In this document: positions 52,752 through 62,092 of the stretch, piece by piece
How the letters are laid out: every line of letters starts with the position of its first letter
How positions within the stretch are numbered: position 1 is the stretch's first letter
Assembly: GCF_900099675.1 (NCBI RefSeq)
Contig: NZ_FNDQ01000001.1
Span: forward strand, 62,001-126,000
Length of the DNA stretch: 64,000 bases
Origin: Myroides phaeus
Lineage (GTDB): Bacteria; Bacteroidota; Bacteroidia; Flavobacteriales; Flavobacteriaceae
Reading direction: 5' to 3'
Notes under the pieces: generated by a model
What the model was told of the DNA's origin: nothing
Databases searched by the model: none
What the model saw: only the letters and a program-made list of their open reading frames with translations
Program-made: the position numbers and the translations under genes

Positions 52752-53072
52752 TTATAACATTCCCAATTCTAACTTAGCTTCTTCACTCATCAAGTCTTTA
52801 GTCCAAGATGGGTCAAATGTCAACTCAACCTCTACTCCTTTTACGTTGTCGATTGATTTTACTTTCTCTTCTACTTCCATTGGTAACGTTTCAGCCACTG
52901 GACAGTTTGGAGAAGTCAAAGTCATTAAAATCTTTACATCGTGAGTTTCGTTTACAAATACATCGTAAATTAAACCTAACTCGTAAATATCTACTGGAAT
53001 TTCAGGGTCATAAATAGTTTTTAAAACACGAACTATATTTTCTCCTAATTGTTGTACATCAATTGCTTCCAT
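52752..53072 (-). CDS. DUF59/MIP18-family Fe-S assembly protein (SufT-like)
   Basis: The 106-residue protein has the family core T-I-Y-D-P-E-I-P-V-D-I-Y-E-L-G-L-I-Y and the motif T-L-T-S-P-N-C-P-V-A with the reactive Cys. Relatives (SufT, PaaD, eukaryotic MIP18) mature Fe-S proteins. It lies between sufE and the DUF2480 gene in the suf cluster. Confidence 0.9.
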   Translation of the reverse strand: MEAIDVQQLGENIVRVLKTIYDPEIPVDIYELGLIYDVFVNETHDVKILMTLTSPNCPVAETLPMEVEEKVKSIDNVKGVEVELTFDPSWTKDLMSEEAKLELGML

Positions 53073-53090
53073 ACCTTAACTTTTCTATTT

Positions 53091-53510
53091 TTAGTGCTTA
53101 GCTTGATAAGCTAAAGCATACATTCTTATTTGTTTAACCATTGATACTAAACCATTTGCACGTGTTGGCGACAAATGTTCTTTCAACCCTATCTCATCAA
53201 TAAAAGACAGGTCTGCATTTAAAATATCTTCCGTTTTGTGACCTGAAAATACGCGAATTAAAATTGCGATAATCCCTTTCGTTAAAATTGCATCACTATT
53301 AGCAGTAAACACAATATTTCCATTTGACTCCTCTGCATGTAACCAAACTTGTGATTGGCATCCTTTAATTAGGTTCTCTTCTACTTGATACTGTGCATCA
53401 ATCAACGGAAGTCCTTTTCCTAATTCGATGATATACTCATATCGTTCCATCCAATCGTCAAACATTGAAAACTCATCAATGATTTCCTCTTGAGTTTCTT
53501 TAATTGTCAT
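53091..53510 (-). CDS. sufE: Sulfur acceptor protein SufE
   Basis: The 139-residue protein takes the persulfide from SufS. The sulfur-accepting Cys51 lies in L-I-K-G-C-Q-S-Q-V-W. It is 27 bases after sufS and is followed by the DUF59 gene. Confidence 0.95.
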   Translation of the reverse strand: MTIKETQEEIIDEFSMFDDWMERYEYIIELGKGLPLIDAQYQVEENLIKGCQSQVWLHAEESNGNIVFTANSDAILTKGIIAILIRVFSGHKTEDILNADLSFIDEIGLKEHLSPTRANGLVSMVKQIRMYALAYQAKH

Positions 53511-53537
53511 ATTGTTGTAATTATTTTATTTCTCTAT

Positions 53538-54752
53538 TTATGATAACATCATTTTTGCTTTTTTCACTGCAGCAATGAATGTATCGATCTCTTCTTTTGT
53601 ATTGTAAAAACTAAAAGAGGCTCTAATCGTACCCGGAATACCAAAGAAATCCATGATTGGTTGTGTACAGTGATGCCCTGTTCGTACAGCAACACCTAAT
53701 TTATCTACAATAACACCAATATCATACGGGTGAATACCGTCAATATTAAACGAAATAACAGACGCTTTTTCTTTTGCTGTTCCTATAATCTTAACCCCTT
53801 CAATTTCAAGTAACTTCTCAGTTCCATAAACCAATAGTTCGTGTTCATAAGCAGCAATATTATCGAAACCAATCTCATTCATATAATCAAGAGCATATCC
53901 TAAAACAATTCCTCCTGCAATATTTGGTGTTCCCGCTTCAAATTTATGAGGCAAACACGCATAAGTAGTCTTTTCAAAAGTAACTGTCTTAATCATCTCT
54001 CCTCCACCTTGATAAGGAGGCAATTGATTTAACCACTCTTCTTTTCCATATAACACTCCAGTCCCCGTTGGTCCACATACTTTATGTCCTGAAAATACAT
54101 AAAAATCACAATCTAATGCCTGCACATCCGGTTTAATATGTGGCGTAGCCTGAGCACCATCAATTAAAACAGCAGCTCCAACTTCGTGCGCTTTCTTAAT
54201 GATGTATTCAATCGGATTAATAGTTCCTAATGCATTTGAAATATGATTAACAGCTACAACTTTTGTGTTTTTAGAAAGCAACTTATCATACTCATCCATT
54301 AAAAGCTCTCCGTTTTGATTCATTGGAATAACTTTTAATGTAGCACCTGAACGCTCACAAGCAAATTGCCAAGGCACAATATTAGAATGGTGTTCCATAG
54401 CAGAGATTATAATCTCATCTCCTTCTTTCAACAAAGCACCAAACCCATTAGCAACCAGGTTAATACCAAATGTAGTACCTGCTGTAAAAATTATCTCTCT
54501 ATCCTCTTTCGCATTAAGATGCGCTTTTATTTTTTGTCGTGATTCTTCATACGCATCTGTAGCCAATTGACTAAGCGTATGTACTCCTCTGTGAATATTT
54601 GCATTTATCGTTTCATAATACTCAACAATAGCATCCTCAACCACTTTTGGTTTTTGCGCTGTTGCTGCATTATCGAAATACACTAAAGGCTTTCCATTTA
54701 CTTTTTGTTTAAGAATTGGAAAATCCTCTCTAATCTTATTTATATCTAACAT
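53538..54752 (-). CDS. sufS: Cysteine desulfurase SufS
   Basis: The 404-residue PLP enzyme supplies sulfur for Fe-S clusters. PLP-lysine Lys224 is in F-S-G-H-K-V-C-G-P-T-G and the catalytic Cys362 in R-T-G-H-H-C-T-Q-P, the group II pattern. It is the first gene of sufS-sufE-DUF59-DUF2480-DUF3078 and is divergent from the haem-uptake genes. A -7 element TATCTTTG lies on the minus strand at 54814-54821. Confidence 0.96.
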   Translation of the reverse strand: MLDINKIREDFPILKQKVNGKPLVYFDNAATAQKPKVVEDAIVEYYETINANIHRGVHTLSQLATDAYEESRQKIKAHLNAKEDREIIFTAGTTFGINLVANGFGALLKEGDEIIISAMEHHSNIVPWQFACERSGATLKVIPMNQNGELLMDEYDKLLSKNTKVVAVNHISNALGTINPIEYIIKKAHEVGAAVLIDGAQATPHIKPDVQALDCDFYVFSGHKVCGPTGTGVLYGKEEWLNQLPPYQGGGEMIKTVTFEKTTYACLPHKFEAGTPNIAGGIVLGYALDYMNEIGFDNIAAYEHELLVYGTEKLLEIEGVKIIGTAKEKASVISFNIDGIHPYDIGVIVDKLGVAVRTGHHCTQPIMDFFGIPGTIRASFSFYNTKEEIDTFIAAVKKAKMMLS

Positions 54753-54813
54753 GCTATTACCCTTTTTATTATATCAATAAAATATTGACTCGTTTAAATA
54801 ACAACTTTAGAAG

Positions 54814-54821
54814 CAAAGATA
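54814..54821 (-). promoter_or_regulatory. Predicted -7 element of the sufS operon
   Basis: On the minus strand TATCTTTG matches TAnnTTTG, 62 bases before sufS. The inverted repeat at 54829-54846 lies just upstream, in the region between -7 and -33. Confidence 0.5.
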
Positions 54822-54828
54822 ATAATTC

Positions 54829-54846
54829 ATAAGCTTTGATGCTTAT
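54829..54846. promoter_or_regulatory. Inverted repeat in the sufS/hmuT divergent control region
   Basis: ATAAGC-TTTGAT-GCTTAT lies inside the spacer of the sufS promoter and upstream of the hmuT promoter, so a protein bound here could control both operons. It is a possible iron-responsive operator, but I do not recognise a defined regulator consensus. Confidence 0.4.
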
Positions 54847-54877
54847 AATAATAATTTAAAATTAATCTAAATATGTT

Positions 54878-54907
54878 TTGTATAGCTTGAAAAAGATTTT
54901 ATTTTTG
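54878..54907 (+). promoter_or_regulatory. Predicted hmu operon promoter
   Basis: TTG (54878-54880), a 19-base spacer and TATTTTTG (54900-54907) fit the Bacteroidota consensus exactly, 34 bases before the hmuT start. Confidence 0.6.
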
Positions 54908-54941
54908 CTACAATTTAGATTTAATACAAATAACTACTGTA

Positions 54942-55796
54942 ATGAAAAACCTAACAGCTTTATTCCTGGTTGCAATCTCTCTATTGAGTTGCAATCAAAA
55001 CAAAAAACAAGAGTCAACTGATTCTATTGAAGTCAAAACAGAACGCATTATATCATTAAATGGCGCAATAACAGAGATACTTGCAGATTTAGGAGAAAAA
55101 CAAAACATTGTAGCAGTTGATGTTACAAGTACTTTTCCAGAAGACCTAAAACAAACGGCAACTGATTTAGGACATACATCTAAAATATCAATTGAAAGCA
55201 TTATGGCGTTAAATCCAAGTATTTTATACGCTACAGAAAAAGATATAACAGATGATATGAAAGCTCAATTGCAAAAATCAGGTATCCGTTTAGAAATCAT
55301 TAAACAAGTTTTCACAGTTAATGGTACAAAAGATATGATTAAAACCATTGCAGAATCGTTAAATAAAACAGATTATGACCACTTACTTACGCGCATTGAC
55401 AAAGACTTAGAGGGGTTACACAAGTTTGAAAAACAACCGAAGGTCTTATTCATCTACGCAAGAGGTGCTGCAACCTTATTAGTAGCTGGAGACGAAACTC
55501 CTGTAAACAATGTGATTTCATTAGCAGGAGGAATTAATGCTGTAACTGAATTCAAAGATTTCAAACCTCTTACACCAGAGTCGTTATTGAATAGCAACCC
55601 TGACTATATCTTAATGTTTACAACAGGTTTAGAAAGTATGGGAGGCATTGATGGAGTCCTTAAAATAGACGGTATTAATCAAACTAATGCAGGTAAAAAC
55701 AAAAAAGTTATCGCAATGGACGGTCAATTATTAGCTGGTTTTGGTCCAAGAGTTGGTCAAGCCGCAAAAGAATTAAATCACTTATTATCAGAATAA
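54942..55796 (+). CDS. hmuT: Haem ABC transporter substrate-binding lipoprotein
   Basis: The 284-residue lipoprotein has Cys17 (L-L-S-C). R-I-I-S-L-N-G-A-I-T-E-I-L-A-D-L-G and the later A-R-G-A-A-T-L-L-V-A-G-D-E-T-P pattern match HmuT-type haem-binding proteins (the R-G/A-x-G region). It delivers haem to the permease and is followed four bases later by hmuU. Confidence 0.87.
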   Translation: MKNLTALFLVAISLLSCNQNKKQESTDSIEVKTERIISLNGAITEILADLGEKQNIVAVDVTSTFPEDLKQTATDLGHTSKISIESIMALNPSILYATEKDITDDMKAQLQKSGIRLEIIKQVFTVNGTKDMIKTIAESLNKTDYDHLLTRIDKDLEGLHKFEKQPKVLFIYARGAATLLVAGDETPVNNVISLAGGINAVTEFKDFKPLTPESLLNSNPDYILMFTTGLESMGGIDGVLKIDGINQTNAGKNKKVIAMDGQLLAGFGPRVGQAAKELNHLLSE

Positions 55797-55800
55797 TAAA

Positions 55801-56832
55801 ATGCAGAAAAAACTCTCATTTTACGTTATTTGTCTAATTACAATACTTGTACTCATAGCAATAGCGTCTATTTTTATAGGAGTTTACCAATTTGAAGAGG
55901 GAGCTTTTCAAACGATTTACAAAATTCTATTTACACAAGAAGCAGTAAAAGCGAGTGACTACTACGTCTTTTTTGACGTGAGATTACCACGAATACTAAT
56001 GGCTATATTAACTGGAGCAGGTCTTTCCCTTGCGGGGACCTGTTTACAGGGAATGTTTAAAAACCCTTTAGCTTCGCCTGATTTAATTGGAATAACAGCA
56101 GGATCTGTCTTATTCGCAGCAATTACGATCGTATTAGGTAGTTATGTCAAAGCTATTGTTCCTGAAGTTATTCACTACTCCCTTTTAAGCATAATGAGCT
56201 TTATAGGGGCTATGGTTACAATGACATTTGTATATAAAATGTCAACACAAGCAGGAAAAACAAATGTTAGTATTTTATTGCTATCAGGTGTTGCAATTAC
56301 ATCGCTAACAGGCGCGGCAACAGGACTACTAACTTATGTATCCGACGAAGAAGAACTGAGAAACTTAACGTTTTGGACACTTGGTAGTTTGGCTGGTGCA
56401 ACGTGGACTAAGGTTGCTATCCTTGGGATTGTCATCTTTGGTGCACTTATTTTCTTAATAAACAAAGGAAAGGCTTTAAATGCAATGATGCTTGGAGAAA
56501 GAGATGCCTCACATTTAGGAATTCCCGTTGAAACCATCAAAAAGCGCATCGTTTTACTATCTGCTTTAATGGTAGGAACAGCAGTCGCATTTACGGGAAC
56601 TATCGGGTTTGTAGGATTAATTGTACCTTATATCTTGCGATTAATCTTTAAATCAAACTACTATTTCATCTTGCCGTTATCTACTGTTTGTGGAAGCATC
56701 CTTTTGTTAGTGGCAGATACATTAAGTAGAACCATCGTTCCTCCGTCTGAAGTTCCAATCGGAATATTAACATCTATTATGGGAGCACCCGTATTTATAG
56801 CTATTTTAATCCGCTTTAAAAAATCTTTATAA
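55801..56832 (+). CDS. hmuU: Haem/iron ABC transporter permease (FecCD family)
   Basis: The 343-residue inner-membrane protein has about nine to ten membrane helices, the FecCD signature V-R-L-P-R-I-L-M-A-I-L-T-G-A-G-L-S-L-A-G and the coupling loop G-T-I-G-F-V-G-L-I-V-P. It is part of hmuTUVS, with two bases to the ATPase gene. Confidence 0.93.
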   Translation: MQKKLSFYVICLITILVLIAIASIFIGVYQFEEGAFQTIYKILFTQEAVKASDYYVFFDVRLPRILMAILTGAGLSLAGTCLQGMFKNPLASPDLIGITAGSVLFAAITIVLGSYVKAIVPEVIHYSLLSIMSFIGAMVTMTFVYKMSTQAGKTNVSILLLSGVAITSLTGAATGLLTYVSDEEELRNLTFWTLGSLAGATWTKVAILGIVIFGALIFLINKGKALNAMMLGERDASHLGIPVETIKKRIVLLSALMVGTAVAFTGTIGFVGLIVPYILRLIFKSNYYFILPLSTVCGSILLLVADTLSRTIVPPSEVPIGILTSIMGAPVFIAILIRFKKSL

Positions 56833-56834
56833 TT

Positions 56835-57611
56835 ATGATTGAAGCACAAAAAGTCAACTATAAGTCTAAAGAAAACTATATCATTAACAACATAGATTTC
56901 GACTGTCAAGCAGGAGAATTTATAGCTATACTGGGTCCGAATGGAGCTGGTAAATCAACTTTTTTAAGTGTCTTAGCCGACGAATTACACGAAAAAGGCA
57001 ATAAGATTTTACTGAAATCTTGCGATTATACTAAGTGGTGTAAAAAAGAACTTCCAAAGCATAAAGCGAAATTCTCTCAACACCACAATGGCGACATCCC
57101 CCTAAATGTAGAGGATGTTGTTATGATGGGAAGATATCCTTACTTTGACCATATCCCTTCTGAAAATGACAAAAAAGCAATTCAAGATAGTATGGAATGC
57201 ATAGATATTTGTCCACTAAAAGAACGAGAGTACAATCACTTGTCAGGAGGAGAAAAACAACGTGTACACTTAGCAAGGGTATTATCCCAATTGACGAATG
57301 ATATCGAAAACAAGCTATTATTTTTAGACGAGCCTTTAAACAACTTAGACGTTCTCCACCAACACAAGATTTTAGACTTAATCAAATCTTTTACAGCAAA
57401 AGGAAACACAGCAATAGTTGTAATACACGACCTAAATTTAGCTGCTCAATTTGCAGATAAAATATTACTTTTAGAAAAAGGGAAGAAAGTTATTTACGAT
57501 ACACCTCAGAATGTTTTAACACAAGAAATCATCACAAAAGTTTACAACTTTCCTTGTATCGTTACTCAAAACCCTGTCAACAATAACCCGCTAATTATAT
57601 TTGGCGTTTAA
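56835..57611 (+). CDS. hmuV: Haem ABC transporter ATP-binding protein
   Basis: The 258-residue ATPase has Walker A G-P-N-G-A-G-K-S-T (about 34-42), signature L-S-G-G-E-K-Q-R-V-H-L-A-R and Walker B L-L-F-L-D-E-P. It is 11 bases before hmuS. Confidence 0.94.
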   Translation: MIEAQKVNYKSKENYIINNIDFDCQAGEFIAILGPNGAGKSTFLSVLADELHEKGNKILLKSCDYTKWCKKELPKHKAKFSQHHNGDIPLNVEDVVMMGRYPYFDHIPSENDKKAIQDSMECIDICPLKEREYNHLSGGEKQRVHLARVLSQLTNDIENKLLFLDEPLNNLDVLHQHKILDLIKSFTAKGNTAIVVIHDLNLAAQFADKILLLEKGKKVIYDTPQNVLTQEIITKVYNFPCIVTQNPVNNNPLIIFGV

Positions 57612-57622
57612 AAACAACAACA

Positions 57623-58663
57623 ATGAACACAGAAACACTTACCTTAAAACAACGTTGGGATGCTTTAAAAGCAGAAAATCCAACTATGAGAATACGCAAT
57701 GCTGCTCAAGCATTGAAAGCAAGTGAAATGGAATTATTAGCAACACAAGTGGGTGATACAGTTACACGTTTACAACCTTCTTTTGTTGAAATTTTATCAG
57801 AAGTTGAAACACTTGGTAAAGTAATGGCTTTAACTCGAAATGATGAATGTGTACACGAACGCAAAGGAGTTTACAGCAATCCGGACTTTTCATCACCACA
57901 CGCTGGATTATTTGTAAACCCAGATATTGATTTAAGAATATTCTTAAGCCATTGGAAAAAAGCTTTTGCTGTAGTAGAACAAGCAGGAGATAAACCAAGA
58001 AAGAGTTTACAATTCTTTGGAAAAGACGGAGAAGCAATTCATAAAATATACCTTGTGCCTCAAAGTAATGATGAAGCATTTGATGCTTTAGTATCAAAAT
58101 ACAAGTCAGACGACCAAAGTACAGTTGAAACAACAGAAGCTTATATTCCAAGTTTAGACGAACGTTTAGATGAAGAAATAGACGTAGAAGGATTTCGTCA
58201 AGGGTGGAAAGATTTAAAAGATACACACGACTTTTATATGTTGTTGAGAAAATACAATGTAACAAGAACTCAAGCATTGCGTTTAGCTCCTGATGATTAC
58301 TTTGCTAAGCAAATTTCAAAAGATGCTATTGTTACAATGTTAGAAACAGCAGCAGAAAAAGAGTTGCCAATTATGGTGTTTGTAGGAAACAGAGGAAACA
58401 TTCAAATCCACACAGGACCAGTGAAACGCACAATGTGGCATCAACAATGGTACAATGTTTTAGATCCAGATTTCAATATGCACTTAGATATGGATAAAAT
58501 CAACCAAGTTTGGGTAGTAAGAAAACCAACAGAAGACGGTATTGTTACATCCATTGAAGTCTTCAACGAAATCGGAGAAATCATTGTTCAGTTCTTTGGA
58601 AAAAGAAAACCAGGAATACCAGAATTAGAAGAATGGAGAGAAATAATCTCAACTTTAGAATAA
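57623..58663 (+). CDS. hmuS: Haem-handling protein HmuS/HemS
   Basis: The 346-residue cytoplasmic protein has two tandem HemS/ChuX-like halves (about 20-170 and 200-345), seen in the parallel F-F-G-K-D-G-E-A-I-H-K-I-Y and F-F-G-K-R-K-P-G motifs and the W-x-x-L-K segments near each start. HemS-type proteins bind haem and in some bacteria degrade it to release iron. It is the last gene of hmuTUVS. Confidence 0.92.
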   Translation: MNTETLTLKQRWDALKAENPTMRIRNAAQALKASEMELLATQVGDTVTRLQPSFVEILSEVETLGKVMALTRNDECVHERKGVYSNPDFSSPHAGLFVNPDIDLRIFLSHWKKAFAVVEQAGDKPRKSLQFFGKDGEAIHKIYLVPQSNDEAFDALVSKYKSDDQSTVETTEAYIPSLDERLDEEIDVEGFRQGWKDLKDTHDFYMLLRKYNVTRTQALRLAPDDYFAKQISKDAIVTMLETAAEKELPIMVFVGNRGNIQIHTGPVKRTMWHQQWYNVLDPDFNMHLDMDKINQVWVVRKPTEDGIVTSIEVFNEIGEIIVQFFGKRKPGIPELEEWREIISTLE

Positions 58664-58664
58664 G

Positions 58665-58699
58665 TTAAAAAAAGCAGAAGTTATCCTTCTGCTTTTTTT
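58665..58699 (+). terminator. Terminator of hmuTUVS
   Basis: Fourteen-base perfect arms (58667-58680 and 58686-58699) enclose a five-base loop, ending in seven T residues. Confidence 0.85.
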
Positions 58700-59089
58700 A
58701 ATTTGAGTAGTTACTCAACTAAAACTACAAAAATCAAACAATAAAAAAATCACAAAAGCATTCCTTAAAATATAAGAATACCAAAAAATTATTGGTACAA
58801 TAAATAAATAAAAAATAATCTAACTAAGACAACCAACTTAAAATTGATAATCACAAAAAAAACAATAAATTTAGTTATCAAACATTTGTTGATAACTATT
58901 CTTATCTCATAAATAAAAATACTTGAAATCAATGTCTTATTAGTTTAAATTAGCATAGCTAACTTAGTCGCTTTTAGAGCTTAAAACATCGCAATATTTA
59001 CTATATTAGTACTTTACTACTTCACAGTAATTGATGTTTTTAGCCTATTCCAAGGCACTAATAGTATTAACCTCAATAAAAATAAAGCT
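58700..59089. other. Intergenic region before nrdB with palindromes
   Basis: This AT-rich region contains no gene I can support. It contains the 10-bp-arm inverted repeat TAGTTATCAA/TTGATAACTA (58872-58881 and 58889-58898) and the palindrome TACTA-TAT-TAGTA (58999-59011). Both are candidate regulator sites for the ribonucleotide reductase operon. Confidence 0.5.
58872..58898. promoter_or_regulatory. Inverted repeat upstream of nrdBA
   Basis: Ten-base perfect arms are separated by ACATTTG. The right arm reads TGTTGATAA, one mismatch from the DnaA box TGTGGATAA; DnaA regulates nrd genes in E. coli. Operator function is inferred. Confidence 0.4.
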
Positions 59090-60067
59090 ATGTCTATTTT
59101 TGATAAAAGAGTTAACTACAAACCATTTGAATACCCGGGAATTTACCAATTTACTGAAGCAATCAATAAATCCTTTTGGGTCCATAGTGAAGTTGACTTC
59201 ACTGCAGATACACAAGATTTCCACTCTCATTTAACAAGAGAAGAGCAACTGGCTATTAAACACAGTTTACTGGCTATTGCACAAATCGAAGTTGCTGTTA
59301 AAACCTTTTGGGGTAACTTATATCAACATTTCCCAAAACCTGAATTTAACGGTTTAGGAAGTACATTTGCTGAATGTGAATTTAGACATTCAGAAGCTTA
59401 TTCAAGACTATTAGATGTGCTGGGTTACAATGATGAATTTGAAAACTTATTGACAGTTCCTGTTATTAAAGAACGTGTTGAATACTTATCTTCAGTATTA
59501 GAAAACTCAAGTAATCAAACAGATCGTAAGAAGTATATTGTTTCTCTTATCCTATTCTCTTTATTGATTGAAAACGTTTCTTTATTTAGTCAATTTGCAA
59601 TCATTTTGTCTTTTACAAGATTTAAAGGGTATATGAAAAACGTTAGTAATATCATCGCTTGGACTTCAGTAGATGAACAAGTACACGCTAACGCAGGGAT
59701 TTATATCATTAATATCGTTAAAAAAGAGTTCCCAGATTTCTTTGACGATGAACTTATCAACCACGTAAACGAGGTAATTGAGAAGTCAATTAATATTGAA
59801 AGCAAAATCTTAGACTGGATCTTTGAAGCAGGTGATATTGAAACAGTAAACAAGCACGATTTATTAAACTTTATGAAGTTTAGAGTAGATGAAAGTATGG
59901 AGAAAATTGGTCTGAAAAAAGTGTACAATATTTCATCAGAACAATACAATCCTATGGCTTGGTTTGAAGAAGAAGTATTTGCAAATAGCTTAGATGATTT
60001 CTTTGCTAAGAGACCTGTAGAATATACTAAACACGACAAGAGCTTTACAGCTGACGATTTATTCTAA
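59090..60067 (+). CDS. nrdB: Class I ribonucleotide reductase beta subunit, resembling the Mn-dependent class Id type
   Basis: The 325-residue radical-generating subunit has predicted metal ligands Glu67 (A-Q-I-E-V-A), Glu97 and His100 (C-E-F-R-H), Glu161 (I-E-N-V-S-L), and Glu196 and His199 (D-E-Q-V-H); Tyr104 lies at the place of the radical tyrosine. The first ligand appears to be Glu instead of the usual Asp. The numbering resembles the Flavobacterium johnsoniae class Id subunit, which uses a dimanganese centre activated by superoxide. It is 50 bases upstream of nrdA. Confidence 0.9.
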   Translation: MSIFDKRVNYKPFEYPGIYQFTEAINKSFWVHSEVDFTADTQDFHSHLTREEQLAIKHSLLAIAQIEVAVKTFWGNLYQHFPKPEFNGLGSTFAECEFRHSEAYSRLLDVLGYNDEFENLLTVPVIKERVEYLSSVLENSSNQTDRKKYIVSLILFSLLIENVSLFSQFAIILSFTRFKGYMKNVSNIIAWTSVDEQVHANAGIYIINIVKKEFPDFFDDELINHVNEVIEKSINIESKILDWIFEAGDIETVNKHDLLNFMKFRVDESMEKIGLKKVYNISSEQYNPMAWFEEEVFANSLDDFFAKRPVEYTKHDKSFTADDLF

Positions 60068-60117
60068 ATCGCAATTTCAAAAGGCTAATAAAACTTAAAA
60101 AAAAGAAAAAAAATACT

Positions 60118-61812
60118 ATGAATAATTTTTCACTACCATTAATCTCTGAAGATAATCCAAACACTTGTGAAAAACTTTGGTGGAAGAACTCAGAAAGTGA
60201 GCAAATTCTAAACAGAGGTTACCTATTAAAAGGTGAAACTGTGGAGGGAGCTATTGACAGAATTTCAACTGCTGCAGCAAAAAGATTATACAAGCCAGAA
60301 TTAAAAGAGTCTTTTCAAGAAATGATTGAAAGAGGATGGATGAGTTTAAGCTCACCTATCTGGGCAAATATGGGAACAGAAAGAGGGTTGCCTATTTCTT
60401 GTTTTAACGTACACGTTCCGGATAGTATAGAAGGAATTACTCATAAATTAGGTGAAGTAATTATGCAGACAAAGATTGGTGGTGGAACATCTGGATATTT
60501 TGGTAACCTAAGAGAAAGAGGAAGTGCTGTAACAGATAATGGAAAAAGTAGTGGAGCTGTTAGCTTTATGAAGTTATTTGATACTGCAATGGACACTATT
60601 TCTCAAGGAGGTGTAAGAAGAGGTGCTTTTGCAGCTTATTTAGATATTGACCACCCTGATTGTGAAGAGTTTATTCAAATTAAAAATATTGGTAACCCTA
60701 TTCAAAACCTATTCACAGGTGTTTCTATTCCAGATTATTGGATGCAAGAAATGATTGACGGGGATAGAGAGAAGCGCCAACTATGGGCTAAAGTATTGGA
60801 AAGTCGCCAACAAAAAGGATTACCTTACTTATTCTTCTCTGACAATGTAAACGGCCATAAGCCTCAAGTGTATAAAGACCTTAATATGCGTATTAATGCA
60901 AGTAACTTATGCTCTGAGATTATGTTACCTTCTTCTATAGATGAATCATTCATTTGTTGTTTATCTTCTATGAACTTAGAGTTATACGACGAATGGAAAG
61001 ACACAGAAGCTGTTAAATTAGCTATATTCTTCTTAGATGCTGTATTACAAGAATTCATTGAAAAAACAGAAGGAAACTACTACTTAGCCTCAGCAAACCG
61101 CTTTGCAAAGCGTCATAGAGCCTTAGGTTTAGGAGTTTTAGGATGGCACTCATATTTACAAAAGAATATGATTCCTTTTGAAGGATTACAAGCCAAAATG
61201 CTTACCAATCAAATCTTTGCTGACATTAGTAGTAAAGCTGATAAAGCAACACAAGACTTAGCACGCATTTATGGTGAACCTGAAATCCTTAAAGGATACG
61301 GTAGAAGAAATACAACTACAATGGCTATTGCTCCTACTACTTCATCTTCTGCTATCTTAGGTCAAACATCTCCTGGTATTGAGCCTTTTAGTAGTAACTA
61401 CTATAAAGCAGGTTTGTCTAAAGGTAACTTTATGCGTAAAAACAAATACCTTAAAATGCTTTTAGAGGCTAAAGGAATGGATAATGAAGAAACGTGGAGA
61501 AACATTATGTTAAGTGGAGGAAGTGTTCAACAACTTGAAGGCTTAACAGACGAAGAAAAAGCTGTATTTAAAACATTTAAAGAAATTAGCCAGCTTGAGA
61601 TTATTCAACAAGCTGCAATCAGACAGAAATACGTTGATCAATCACAAAGTTTGAATTTAAACATCCCTTCTGGTTTACCAATTAAAGATGTAAACAATCT
61701 AATGATTGAAGCTTGGAAACTTGGTGTTAAGACACTGTATTACCAACGTAGTCAAAGTGTTTCTAAAGAAATGGTAACAAACTTGGTTTCTTGTAGCAGT
61801 TGCGAATCGTAA
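60118..61812 (+). CDS. nrdA: Class I ribonucleotide reductase alpha subunit without an ATP-cone domain
   Basis: At 564 residues it is much shorter than E. coli NrdA (761) because the N-terminal ATP-cone is absent. Catalytic residues: Cys95 (P-I-S-C-F-N), Asn263, Cys265 and Glu267 (N-L-C-S-E), Cys280 (I-C-C-L-S-S-M-N-L), Tyr pair in K-T-L-Y-Y-Q-R, and the C-terminal Cys pair C-S-S-C-E-S for reduction. It converts ribonucleoside diphosphates to deoxy forms. A minimal, cone-less alpha fits the class Id type. Without a cone, overall ATP/dATP activity control is unlikely. Confidence 0.94.
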   Translation: MNNFSLPLISEDNPNTCEKLWWKNSESEQILNRGYLLKGETVEGAIDRISTAAAKRLYKPELKESFQEMIERGWMSLSSPIWANMGTERGLPISCFNVHVPDSIEGITHKLGEVIMQTKIGGGTSGYFGNLRERGSAVTDNGKSSGAVSFMKLFDTAMDTISQGGVRRGAFAAYLDIDHPDCEEFIQIKNIGNPIQNLFTGVSIPDYWMQEMIDGDREKRQLWAKVLESRQQKGLPYLFFSDNVNGHKPQVYKDLNMRINASNLCSEIMLPSSIDESFICCLSSMNLELYDEWKDTEAVKLAIFFLDAVLQEFIEKTEGNYYLASANRFAKRHRALGLGVLGWHSYLQKNMIPFEGLQAKMLTNQIFADISSKADKATQDLARIYGEPEILKGYGRRNTTTMAIAPTTSSSAILGQTSPGIEPFSSNYYKAGLSKGNFMRKNKYLKMLLEAKGMDNEETWRNIMLSGGSVQQLEGLTDEEKAVFKTFKEISQLEIIQQAAIRQKYVDQSQSLNLNIPSGLPIKDVNNLMIEAWKLGVKTLYYQRSQSVSKEMVTNLVSCSSCES

Positions 61813-61830
61813 TGACAAGAACTTGAAATA

Positions 61831-61868
61831 TAAAAAAGAGTGAACTAAATAGTTTACTCTTTTTTTTG
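61831..61868 (+). terminator. Terminator of nrdBA
   Basis: Fifteen-base arms (61832-61846 and 61851-61865) enclose a four-base loop and run into eight T residues. Confidence 0.85.
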
Positions 61869-62092
61869 CTCTAACTCAAAGCGCTTTACATTTTATTTTC
61901 TCTCTACTGTAAGCTAATACAGGCATTTTAAAGCAATTTATATCAAAAACAAACTTGATACTTATTCAATTAATAAAACAGGCTTAAAAGAGCTATAACT
62001 AAGTACTATCAACACATCACAACCTAACTTCCCTCCTGTTTTACTTAATAAACAGAAAATACACTTTAAGTTATTTTCTTTTTTAAATAAGT

